Origin: Anaerolineae bacterium
GTDB taxonomy: Bacteria; Chloroflexota; Anaerolineae; Aggregatilineales; Phototrophicaceae
NCBI GenBank assembly: GCA_022825675.1
Contig: JAJDWK010000046.1
Location: 62,001 to 126,000 of the forward strand
DNA: 64,000 nucleotides
Direction: 5' to 3'
Below, in pieces: positions 44,444 to 52,703 of this stretch. Both the position numbers and the translations under genes were made by a program. The number at the start of each line of letters is the position of its first letter. Within the stretch, counting starts at the first letter, position 1. Under the pieces are notes generated by a model, which was given only the letters and a program-made list of their open reading frames with translations, searched no databases and was not told the origin of the DNA.

Positions 44444-45280
44444 ATGTACGGAACCGGTTTGGCAAAGGGCTTGATGCTGACTCTGCGGCACTTTGTCGAT
44501 TCCTTCATTGATGATATGCGCTATGGTTTTCGCAAATATCACCATTCCACCGACAATTTTGGCATCCGCCAAGGCACGCAGACCAAAGGCGTCATCACCG
44601 TGCAATACCCAGACGAAAAAGTCGCTGTGCCCGAGCGCTTCCGTTTTGTTCCATTCCTAATCGTCGAAGACGATGACCATCCCACCCGCGCCGGCAAAGA
44701 CTGGTGCACAAGCTGCGGCATCTGCGCCAAAGTCTGCCCGCCCCAGTGCATCTGGATTGTGCGCGGCAATGACCCCAACACCGGGCGCCCCGTGCCTGAG
44801 CCGGAAGCATTTTTCATCGACATCGACATCTGCATGAACTGCGGCTACTGCGCCGAATACTGCCCCTTCGACGCCATCAAAATGGACCACGATTATGAGC
44901 TGGCGAGCTATGACCGCACCAGCCATCACATTCACGATAAAGAGCGCTTATCCAAGCCCAATTCCTATTGGCGCAGCATCGCCCCCACCCGCGCTTACGA
45001 AGAGATGCTTGTCCGCGGCACCTGGGAGCATAAAGACGCTGCCAAAGAAGCGCGGCGGGGCGCTTCCGGCGCCCGTAGCAGCGCGCCCAGCCCAGCGCCC
45101 AAGCCGGCGGCAGCCGCCGCTCCCGCGCCAGCCGCAGCCGCTACAGCTGAGCCAGCCGCCAGCGCCCCGCCCGCGCCCGCTGCCGCAGGGGCGACACCCT
45201 GGAACGAGGACGAAGCCAAGCGCGAAGAACGCCGCCGCAAAGCGCTGGAACGCAAAGCCAAGCGCGCCGCTCGCGGCTGA
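44444..45280 (+). CDS. nuoI: NADH-quinone oxidoreductase subunit I with C-terminal tail
   Basis: Two 4Fe-4S motifs, CTSCGICAKVCP (Cys88, 91, 94, 98) and CMNCGYCAEYCP (Cys130, 133, 136, 140), carry clusters N6a/N6b. The usual protein ends near residue 190. Here an Ala/Pro-rich linker leads to a basic tail from GATPW (residue 249), matching NuoB's tail at 18 of 29 positions. Total 278 residues versus the common 160-210. The other complex I genes (A, H, J-N, E-G) are not in the window. Confidence 0.94.
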   Translation: MYGTGLAKGLMLTLRHFVDSFIDDMRYGFRKYHHSTDNFGIRQGTQTKGVITVQYPDEKVAVPERFRFVPFLIVEDDDHPTRAGKDWCTSCGICAKVCPPQCIWIVRGNDPNTGRPVPEPEAFFIDIDICMNCGYCAEYCPFDAIKMDHDYELASYDRTSHHIHDKERLSKPNSYWRSIAPTRAYEEMLVRGTWEHKDAAKEARRGASGARSSAPSPAPKPAAAAAPAPAAAATAEPAASAPPAPAAAGATPWNEDEAKREERRRKALERKAKRAARG

Positions 45281-45407
45281 GTGCCGGCTCGGTTGCTGCT
45301 CATTCGTTGTTAATTGCCGCAGAGTCTCAAGTACAATTCCAGCCAGAAATATGCCGCTGACAGTGCTATAGTGGTGGCATAGCTATTGACTATGCCTGAG
45401 GAGCGAC

Positions 45408-46460
45408 ATGAGCGATAGCAAGAAGCAGGTCATGCAGGCGCTCGCAACCGTCATCGAGCCCGAGCTGCATCAAGATATCGTCTCGCTGAATATGGTGCGC
45501 GACCTTGAAGTGCGTGATGGGATCGCTCACTTCACTATCATCTTGACGACCCCCGCCTGCCCGCTGAAAGATGTGTTCATCGAGCGCTGCACGGACGCGC
45601 TGGTGGGCAAAGTCGCCGGGATTGAGGGCATCCGCATCAACTGGGACGCAAAAGTCCCCAGCGACCGGCGCATTCACGGCCGCCTGGATGTACCGATGAA
45701 CAGCATCGTCGCCATCGCCAGCGGCAAAGGCGGCGTCGGCAAAAGCACGGTCGCCACCAATTTGGCGGTGTGCCTGGCGGAGGCTGGCGCCAGCGTCGGT
45801 TTGATTGACGCCGATATCCTCAACCCCAATATCCCGCAGATGTTTGGTTTGGGCGCGGGCAGACCCCAAGTCGCTGACGGCAAGATGCGCCCGCTTGAAG
45901 TCTATGGCGTCAAGTTGATTAGCACTGGCTTCCTCACCACGCCGGACAAACCGATGATTATGCGCGGTCCCATGCTGCATAGCGCAATCCGCCAGTTTTT
46001 CACCGATGTCGCCTGGGGCAAGCTCGATTATATGATAGTGGATTTGCCGCCAGGCACGGGCGATGCCCCTTTGTCGCTGGCGCAATCCTTCCCGTTGACC
46101 GGTGCCATCATCGTTACCCAGCCGCAAGCGGTCGCCGTCGCCGATGCCATCCGCGCCGCCGCTATGTTTGACCAGCTAAAAGTGCCGCTGCTGGGCGTGG
46201 TTGAGAATATGGCGGGGGAGTTCTTCGGCAGCGGCGGCGGCGAGAAGTTCGCGCAGAGCCGCAGCCTGCCTTTGCTGGGGCGCATCCCGCTGTCGGCGAA
46301 TGTGCGGGAAGGCGGCGATTATGGGCGGCCAGCCGCCTTAAATCAGCCAGAATCGGCGGCGGGGCGGGCTTTCCAGCAAATGGCGGGGGAGGCGGCGGCG
46401 CGCATCAGCCTGGCGATGCTGCAAAGCGCCGATGTGATTCCGATCAACATTGTTGGCTGA
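45408..46460 (+). CDS. mrp: Mrp/ApbC/Ind1-type Fe-S carrier ATPase
   Basis: 350 residues: an N-terminal MIP18/DUF59 domain (about 1-85, with TTPACPLKD) and a ParA-like P-loop ATPase with the deviant Walker A SGKGGVGKST (105-114) and VDLPPGTGDA. Family members bind and transfer 4Fe-4S clusters; the eukaryotic relative Ind1/NUBPL serves complex I. The usual C-terminal CxxC before the GSGGGEK segment is absent here (VENMAGEFFGSGGGEK, 265-280). Lies 127 bases after nuoI on the same strand. Confidence 0.9.
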   Translation: MSDSKKQVMQALATVIEPELHQDIVSLNMVRDLEVRDGIAHFTIILTTPACPLKDVFIERCTDALVGKVAGIEGIRINWDAKVPSDRRIHGRLDVPMNSIVAIASGKGGVGKSTVATNLAVCLAEAGASVGLIDADILNPNIPQMFGLGAGRPQVADGKMRPLEVYGVKLISTGFLTTPDKPMIMRGPMLHSAIRQFFTDVAWGKLDYMIVDLPPGTGDAPLSLAQSFPLTGAIIVTQPQAVAVADAIRAAAMFDQLKVPLLGVVENMAGEFFGSGGGEKFAQSRSLPLLGRIPLSANVREGGDYGRPAALNQPESAAGRAFQQMAGEAAARISLAMLQSADVIPINIVG

Positions 46461-46471
46461 GCGACTTGCCG

Positions 46472-46840
46472 CTAATCGTCCATGCCGACAACATCGATAG
46501 CAGCGCCCGCTTCGACCGGGTTATAACGCCCAACCAGCAGCCAGAAAACCCCGTTCAGCGCAAGCGCCAGCAGCAGAGCCAGCAGGGTCTCTTCGTATAA
46601 GTCATCTTTGAGGAAGGCATTATGCCGGATGACCAGCAGGCACAATACAACAATTATCGCGACCAGACGGCGGCGTTTCGGCTCGGCGCGTTGAATCAGC
46701 AACAGCAGCAAAGCCGATACCATGCCAATCGCGGAAACATAGCCCCAATCCACAAGCACTCCGCCCCTACAATCAAGTTTTTTGCCAAGCGCTTGATAGT
46801 CTACCACAACTGCGGGCGCGGGAGCATCAGCGAATGACAA
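46472..46840 (-). CDS. Small membrane protein of unknown function
   Basis: Up to 122 residues with three hydrophobic segments (VDWGYVSAIGMVSALLLLLI, RLVAIIVVLCLLVI, LLALLLALALNGVFWLLVG). The 46840 start is TTG and overlaps the divergent STAS gene by 7 bases; GTG at 46807 would avoid this and keep all helices. No family recognised. Convergent with mrp. Confidence 0.55.
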   Translation of the reverse strand: MSFADAPAPAVVVDYQALGKKLDCRGGVLVDWGYVSAIGMVSALLLLLIQRAEPKRRRLVAIIVVLCLLVIRHNAFLKDDLYEETLLALLLALALNGVFWLLVGRYNPVEAGAAIDVVGMDD

Positions 46841-47166
46841 TCGAAAAGGACTTCCAAGGCAATGCGCTTATCATCGCGCTTGCCGGGCGCATTTGTGAAG
46901 AAAGCGCGGAAGCGCTGGGGGCGCTGCTGGCAAGGGAAATCGCCGCGGGCAATCGCCATCTCGCTTTGGATTTGAGCAAAGTGGAGCAGTTGTGCCTGTC
47001 GGGGCTTTGGGAGCTGATGACAGCTTGCAAGCGGGCGCGGCGCAACGGCGGTGATTTGCGCCTGGCGCAGCCATCAGACCCGGCGCGCGCCGCCCTGGAA
47101 GCAGCGCGATTAAATGAAATTATTAGCGTGTATGACAAGCTGGCGGACGCGGTCGCCAGCTTTTGA
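46834..47166 (+). CDS. STAS-domain protein (anti-anti-sigma factor-like)
   Basis: A 110-residue single STAS domain. The conserved loop reads LDLSKVEQLCLSGLWEL; Ser56 occupies the phosphorylatable serine of SpoIIAA-type antagonists, although the usual DSSG becomes CLSG. Such proteins relay partner switching with anti-sigma kinases. No RsbW-like kinase or sigma factor is adjacent, so the pathway is unknown. Confidence 0.82.
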   Translation: MTIEKDFQGNALIIALAGRICEESAEALGALLAREIAAGNRHLALDLSKVEQLCLSGLWELMTACKRARRNGGDLRLAQPSDPARAALEAARLNEIISVYDKLADAVASF

Positions 47167-47168
47167 GG

Positions 47169-48794
47169 CTAGCGGCGCCAGCTGTTGATGTCGTTGAGAT
47201 TGACAAATTCTGGACCCGGCGGCAGGTAGTTACCTTCGCACTCCACTGCTGTGGGCGGCAGGTCTGTGCGCCGCGCTGGCAAGGCATTCTCGGGGTTAAA
47301 ATAATTCCAGGCGGCGCGCGAAATCTCCTCAACCAGGGGCCAGAGTTTTTCGTAATCCTGGAATTCAGTCTCTTCCCACAGGAATACCGAGATGACATAA
47401 TGCCGCCCATTAGGCGAATAGACGATGCCAGCATCACCGACAGTATCAAATATCCAGCCATTTTTATGCGCGATGCGCGCCCCCGGCGGGATGCCGCCCT
47501 GCAGCAGGCGCTGCAAATCGTTGGCGCTGCTGAGCTCCAGTATCTGGCGGCATTCCTGCTGCGTCATCTGCCCCGCGGGCAGCGCCAGCGCCAAGCCCGA
47601 AGCGTATTCCGCGCAATCGTAAATCAGGCTGAAAAGCGCGCCCAAATCTTCCGCTGTCGTCTGGTTGAAGGGGTCGGGGCGGGTATCAAAATTGGGATTG
47701 GGCGCTGTCGGCGGGATTTGAATCGAGCCCAATTCCTGCCCTTCAATGCCCAGGTAAAAGGGCGCGGTGATGAAGGTATTGCTGATGCCAGCCGCGCGGA
47801 TGGTATCGGTAACGCGGCGCAAGCCGGCAAAAACATCGCCGCCGCCGATGATTTCCATCAATAAGTTGGAGGAACTGTTGTTGCTGCATAATAGGGAATT
47901 CGCCAGCAGCCAGGCTTCATCCGCGCTGGGCGCGACCGGTAAAGTGCGCAAGTATTCCACCATTATCGGCACTTTGATGGTACTGGCGGCGGAATAGGCG
48001 ACATCGCCCAAGATATTGACTTCTTCCCCCGTTTGCAGGTCCAAAATATACACGGAAGCAACGGTAGCCAAGCCATCATAGATGAAGCCTTGGCTATCGA
48101 GGTAGTCGATTATCAGCGCTCGCAGCGCATGTAATCCTTGCGATTGGTCACCGATTGGCGCGACCGGCAGCAGCACCGCGCGCCCGTCCGCCGCGCGCAA
48201 AGCCTGGTTCACCGCCGCCATCGCGGCACCGATATCAAGCGCGTGGCCGCTCTCGCCCGGCACCATCATCAGCGTCTGCAAATTGTAAGTCGGGCTGCCC
48301 GGCGGGTCATCATAACGAGAAGCCAAATCACGCAGAAACATCTCCAAAGCGCTGCTTTGATAATCGGCAAAGAGCGGGATATCACGGGCGACAATCTGCT
48401 CTATGCCCAGAAGGAAATCCAGAAAGCGCCCCCAGAAGCCGCCTTCTTCTTCGCCCGATGCCAAGACTGCCGCCAGCATTGGCTCGCTGCTGATGCGCCA
48501 GCCGACCTGGTCAGGGTGCAGATGGATGAGATTATCGCCATTTTCGTCGGGATACATCAGCGCGATGGGCTGGGCATACGCCCGTTCCCAGCGCGCCACC
48601 GCTTCCCGCGCATCAAGATGGCTGACATTGATGCCAGCGACAGTAACGCCAGCGGGCAACTGCTCCTCGCGGCGGCTGAAAGCTACCAGCTCATAGACAA
48701 GCAAAGCGCCCGCGCCCAGCAGCAAAAGCAGCGAAAGCGCCAGCAAAAGCGGGAAGCCGCCACGCCGGCGGCGCGCGGTCAAGCTCGCGCCCAT
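47169..48794 (-). CDS. Membrane-anchored serine hydrolase (beta-lactamase/PBP fold) with PG-binding-like domain
   Basis: 541 residues. N-terminal basic stretch and membrane helix (10-40), then a peptidoglycan-binding-4/VanW-like segment (GVTVAGINVSHLDAREAVARW). The C-terminal half is class A beta-lactamase-like: Ser271-x-x-Lys274 in SAASTIKVP, an SDN-like SNN/SSSN around 304-310, and HKNGW in place of KTG. Substrate may be peptidoglycan rather than beta-lactams. Its ATG overlaps the end of the NUDIX gene by 16 bases. Confidence 0.82.
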   Translation of the reverse strand: MGASLTARRRRGGFPLLLALSLLLLLGAGALLVYELVAFSRREEQLPAGVTVAGINVSHLDAREAVARWERAYAQPIALMYPDENGDNLIHLHPDQVGWRISSEPMLAAVLASGEEEGGFWGRFLDFLLGIEQIVARDIPLFADYQSSALEMFLRDLASRYDDPPGSPTYNLQTLMMVPGESGHALDIGAAMAAVNQALRAADGRAVLLPVAPIGDQSQGLHALRALIIDYLDSQGFIYDGLATVASVYILDLQTGEEVNILGDVAYSAASTIKVPIMVEYLRTLPVAPSADEAWLLANSLLCSNNSSSNLLMEIIGGGDVFAGLRRVTDTIRAAGISNTFITAPFYLGIEGQELGSIQIPPTAPNPNFDTRPDPFNQTTAEDLGALFSLIYDCAEYASGLALALPAGQMTQQECRQILELSSANDLQRLLQGGIPPGARIAHKNGWIFDTVGDAGIVYSPNGRHYVISVFLWEETEFQDYEKLWPLVEEISRAAWNYFNPENALPARRTDLPPTAVECEGNYLPPGPEFVNLNDINSWRR

Positions 48795-49261
48795 AATGCG
48801 CTCCCCGAGAATTGCTCAAGCGCCGCTTTTATTGCCCGCTGATGAAAAGGCTTGAGCGGCGGCAGCTCCGCCGGTGTCGCCCAGCGATAGCCCAACAATT
48901 CGTGGCTAAGCGCGCCGACAGCGCCCCGCGCCTCACAAAGATAGGCGAGGTCGATATGATTGGGCAAAGTTTTGCTGACATGCAGGATGCGCAGAACGCG
49001 CGCTTCCAGCTGCAGCTCTTCTTTCAGTTCGCGCAATACGGCGATTTCCGGCGCTTCGTCAGCGCCGATCCAGCCGCCGGGGAAGCCCCAGGGGAATTGT
49101 GGATGATAGGTATGCTCTACTATCAGGATGCGCCCGGCAGGACCAAGCACAACCGCCGCCACGCCTATGGTATAACGCGGCTGAATCCCGCGAAACAGCC
49201 GATAGGGCAGCCGCATGAGAAAAGGGAAACGGCGCAAGAGGCGAGAAATCGAATGGGTCAC
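48779..49261 (-). CDS. NUDIX hydrolase
   Basis: GTG at 49261 gives 160 residues. The NUDIX box is GWIGADEAPEIAVLRELKEELQL: G-x5-E-x7-RELKEE, with Gln replacing the usual Gly near the end. Substrate unknown (nucleoside diphosphate derivative). The longer frame up to 49744 has no homologous look and is ignored. Probably co-transcribed with the serine hydrolase. Confidence 0.75.
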   Translation of the reverse strand: MTHSISRLLRRFPFLMRLPYRLFRGIQPRYTIGVAAVVLGPAGRILIVEHTYHPQFPWGFPGGWIGADEAPEIAVLRELKEELQLEARVLRILHVSKTLPNHIDLAYLCEARGAVGALSHELLGYRWATPAELPPLKPFHQRAIKAALEQFSGSALWARA

Positions 49262-49628
49262 TGCCTGTGCTTCGCATGTGTGAACACTATTGTGAGTGTA
49301 GAATGCAAGCCCTAAGCCGTCAACCAAGAGCACAGTGCCCAGCCGCCTTTGATATGCCTCAACATCACATATAGTGGCGGCCGCGCGTTTTACCTTCCTA
49401 TGCGCTGAATAGAAACTGCGGCTTATGTTATACTGATTGCCTGAACATCCTGGCTGCCAGGCGCTGGATAGCTTCATTCCTGTCTCGCCCAAGTTTTCCG
49501 CTGCTGATTGGTCGGCGCGTTGCAGGGCAGCAGCATCCGCTATTGCCGATTGACGCGCCCATGTCGCGCCTGTCCGCCCATAATGCCCCGGCAAGACAGG
49601 GAACCCTGGGCGAGTTGGGTGGTGTACA
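49262..49628. other. Intergenic region between divergent NUDIX and sensor genes
   Basis: 367 bases with no supported gene. An extended -10 (TGT then TATACT, 49426-49434) points right toward the sensor gene; its -35 is poor. Nothing else recognisable was seen. Confidence 0.35.
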
Positions 49629-52600
49629 GTGCAAAGAACACCCCTTGATATCTTCACTCTATTTGTTAGCTCGCCTGGCGACCTGCTCTTTTTCTTGTTG
49701 GTGATAGCGCTGTGCCTGGGCGCGATGTTCCTCGCATTTGGCAATCGCTCGCGCTTTCCCTACGAGCATAATACCCGGCGGTATGTCTTCGCCACATCAA
49801 GCCAAGTGTTGATATGGCTGGTGATGTTGGGCGCTGCCGCCCTCAGTTTCTATGCGGACCTCGAGCCGGCGCAATTTATGCCGCCTTTAGAGCGCCTGGC
49901 ATTTGCCATCTCTCTGATGATACTGGCATGGGCGCTGTTCAGCGCCGATTTTATCCAATGGCAAAATCGCTCCAATGTCTTGCTGTTTGGCGGCAGTTTT
50001 AGCGCGCTGCTGCTGTATATCAACAGCACAAGAGACTGGCTGGGCGGCTATGCCAGCGGCGCGGCATTTAACGCCAGCGGCTATGCGCTTTTGTGGTCGC
50101 TGGCGACAGCAGCATTTGCCGCCGCCGCCGTGATGCTGCTGCTGCTCAATTTTCGACATATCGTTGACGCCCCGCTGAAGGCGGTCTATTTTGCCGTGTT
50201 TTTTGCGGGCAACGGCTGGGACGCGCTGCAGCTGCTGGAAGGCGGGCTGGCTGGCAACTATCTGGGTGGCGCGCGCCTGGCATATCTTTTAAGCCTGTCA
50301 CTGCTGCCGGTAATTTTGTATCGGCTGTCCATCGCCCTCTTGGAGAACAGTTTGGTCGAAGTTGTGCTGTCAGCCTCTCAGCAAATGCCCGGAGAGGACG
50401 AGGCGCTTGCGATGCCCGCCGCTGGCTCACAGCCGCCGGCGGCGGCCGCCCCAAGCGGGCAAACCAGCGCTTATCTGCTGGCGGCCGCCAGCGCGATGCT
50501 CCAGCGGGAGGGCGAAGCCAGCCGCGAAGATCATATTGTCAGCGCGGTCTCCGCGGCGCTGGATTCGGAATTCTGCTTGCTGCTGGCGCTGCCGGATGGG
50601 GCATCCGCCCGCATTCGCGCTGGCATCGAGCGGGGGGCAGAGCGCTCGTTTGCCGGCAAAACTTTGGAGCTTCAGCAGCAGCCGACCCTGCTTGCAGCCT
50701 TGCGGCAGGGGGAAGCCGTCACGCTTAGTCCCGAGACCCATAGCGAGCAATTAAACGATTTCTGCCAGCAGCTGGCACTCTCGCCGCCGGGCGGGCTGTA
50801 TGCCCAGCCGCTGGCGCTGGAAAACGAGTTACTTGGCTTTTTATTGCTCAGCATACCCCGGCAGCAGCGGCAACTGCCCGCAACCGCGCTTGAACAGTTG
50901 CAGGAGCTGGCGATTCTGGCGGCAAATATATTGGCATGGCAACGGGCTGATTCTCAGGCATTGGAATTGGCGCAGGCAGCCGCTTTTGACTTTGGCGCGC
51001 CCGATGCGATACAGGCAGTAGAACCGCCGTCCATTGTCGGCAGCCGGCAGGAATTGCTCGCCTCCCTGGAGCGCATGCAAGAACGCAGCGCCAGCATGCA
51101 GGAGCGCATCAGAAATTTGCGCCAGCAAGTGCGCGGGCAGCAGCGCGCTCTGTTGGCGAGCTTGGCGGAAAGTGAAAATGACCCGTCAGCCGCCGCTGAG
51201 CTGGCAAGCGCGATGTCCCAACTGGCGCGCATCAGAATGTCTTGCGAGCTTAGCGCGCAGAATCTGCTTGAAGCGGAAACTGTGGCGCGCATTCTGGCGG
51301 CTGATAGCGCCGGCAGCTTGGCAGAAATTTTGCGCAAATCTTTGCAAGGCGAGCTTAACTTGCAACTCACATCACGCGACCGCCTGCGGCGGGAACTCAC
51401 CAGCATCACGGCGGCGGGCGCACAGGGCAGTGATGGCATTAGCGAACTCTTAAGCATGTTACAAAACGAAGCGGCGCAGCTCAAACAAGAGCGGCAGCAG
51501 CTCGAGCAGCGGCGGGAAGCTGCCGAGGCGAAGCTGCAGTCACAGGGCATGACCGGCGCATTTTCCCACAGCGCCAGAGTGCTGATGGAGCTGGTAGCCG
51601 AGCGCAGCAGCGCGTCAAACCAGCTGGAGGCATTGAAGCGAAAACAGCAACTGCTATTGCACGAGCGGGAACAATTAAGAGAAGCCAGCCTTGGCGAAGA
51701 TGCGGACTTGCTGGCGCAGCTCAAACGTTTGAGCGCGGAGCATGAAGAGCTGCTGGACGGGCGCGAAGATATGCGGCGGGAAGCAGTTACACTGGCGGAG
51801 CAAGCCCGCATAGCTGACGCCGATAATAAGGAATTAAGAGACCGGAGCGACGAGCTTCAAGCGGCGCTGAACACCGCCATCAGCGAAAAAGCGGAGGACC
51901 GCCAGCGCTATCGAGAGCTGGAAGAAGAACGGAATAATTTGCTGAGGGTGCGCGATGAGCTGACTGCCTTGATAAGCGAATTGGTCGCCAACGAAAGCGC
52001 CAATGCCGATGCGAGCCAAGAGGCGCATCTAAGTGAATTGCAGGCGACCATTCAGCGCTTGACCGAGCAGCGGGAGCAGCTTGCGCTGGAGTTGAGCGAT
52101 GTCCGCAGCGAAAGCGCCGGGAGCTATCAGCAGGAGGCTGGGCTATCCGCTATACCGGGCAAGCTGGCACCCGAGCTTGCCCCGCCCAAAGCGGGCGCGG
52201 TGGGGCTGACGCCGGTCATCGACGCTGTCGTCAGCGACATGGCGCAAGAATTCGCGGATAAGGGGCTTCTCATCGAATTGTCGCTGGAAGAAGGGCTGCC
52301 GCCGCTGCCCGCCGCTGAAACTGGACTCAAGCAAATTTTAATCCAGTTGCTGCGCAATGCTGTCGCAGTATCACCGGCGGGGAGCAGCATCCTGCTTGGC
52401 GTTCGCAGCCGCGCGCTGCGCTTGAGAAGCCAGGAAGAAGCGGTGGCGGCGGTTGAAGTGCGCGTGCAAGATAGCGGCGGCGGCATCCTTCCCGCCGATT
52501 TGGAGCGCGTTTTCAGCCAAACGGACCGCTCGCCGGTGCAGGCGCTGTCGGGCTTGAGCGATGCTGGCGTTGGCTTAACGGTTGCGCGCGCTGTCGCCCG

Positions 52601-52700
52601 CCGCTTGCATGGCGATTTGTGGGTGACATCAGAAGCGGGCGCTGGGGCAACCTTCCATCTCGCCTTGCCAATTTCGCTGCCGCATTCAACCGAGGCATAG
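49629..52700 (+). CDS. Membrane sensor with GAF-like region, long coiled coil and HATPase domain
   Basis: 1023 residues from GTG at 49629. About seven membrane helices (residues 15-245), then a GAF-like region (about 285-440), a long coiled coil (about 470-830) and a GHKL ATPase (about 855-1015) with QLLRNAVAVSP (N box), VQDSGGGI (G1) and AGVGLTVARAVARRLHG (G2). No standard HisKA domain precedes the ATPase; the only H-box-like site is AFSHSARVLMEL near residue 643, some 200 residues too early. It may be an atypical histidine kinase or a non-phosphorylating ATPase sensor. The repeat protein starts 3 bases later. Confidence 0.8.
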   Translation: MQRTPLDIFTLFVSSPGDLLFFLLVIALCLGAMFLAFGNRSRFPYEHNTRRYVFATSSQVLIWLVMLGAAALSFYADLEPAQFMPPLERLAFAISLMILAWALFSADFIQWQNRSNVLLFGGSFSALLLYINSTRDWLGGYASGAAFNASGYALLWSLATAAFAAAAVMLLLLNFRHIVDAPLKAVYFAVFFAGNGWDALQLLEGGLAGNYLGGARLAYLLSLSLLPVILYRLSIALLENSLVEVVLSASQQMPGEDEALAMPAAGSQPPAAAAPSGQTSAYLLAAASAMLQREGEASREDHIVSAVSAALDSEFCLLLALPDGASARIRAGIERGAERSFAGKTLELQQQPTLLAALRQGEAVTLSPETHSEQLNDFCQQLALSPPGGLYAQPLALENELLGFLLLSIPRQQRQLPATALEQLQELAILAANILAWQRADSQALELAQAAAFDFGAPDAIQAVEPPSIVGSRQELLASLERMQERSASMQERIRNLRQQVRGQQRALLASLAESENDPSAAAELASAMSQLARIRMSCELSAQNLLEAETVARILAADSAGSLAEILRKSLQGELNLQLTSRDRLRRELTSITAAGAQGSDGISELLSMLQNEAAQLKQERQQLEQRREAAEAKLQSQGMTGAFSHSARVLMELVAERSSASNQLEALKRKQQLLLHEREQLREASLGEDADLLAQLKRLSAEHEELLDGREDMRREAVTLAEQARIADADNKELRDRSDELQAALNTAISEKAEDRQRYRELEEERNNLLRVRDELTALISELVANESANADASQEAHLSELQATIQRLTEQREQLALELSDVRSESAGSYQQEAGLSAIPGKLAPELAPPKAGAVGLTPVIDAVVSDMAQEFADKGLLIELSLEEGLPPLPAAETGLKQILIQLLRNAVAVSPAGSSILLGVRSRALRLRSQEEAVAAVEVRVQDSGGGILPADLERVFSQTDRSPVQALSGLSDAGVGLTVARAVARRLHGDLWVTSEAGAGATFHLALPISLPHSTEA

Positions 52701-52703
52701 CCG

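Noticed and set aside
48779..49744. 321-residue NUDIX protein starting at 49744
   Set aside because: The upstream 160 residues overlap the divergent sensor gene's start region and show no domain; a start at 49261 fits the family.
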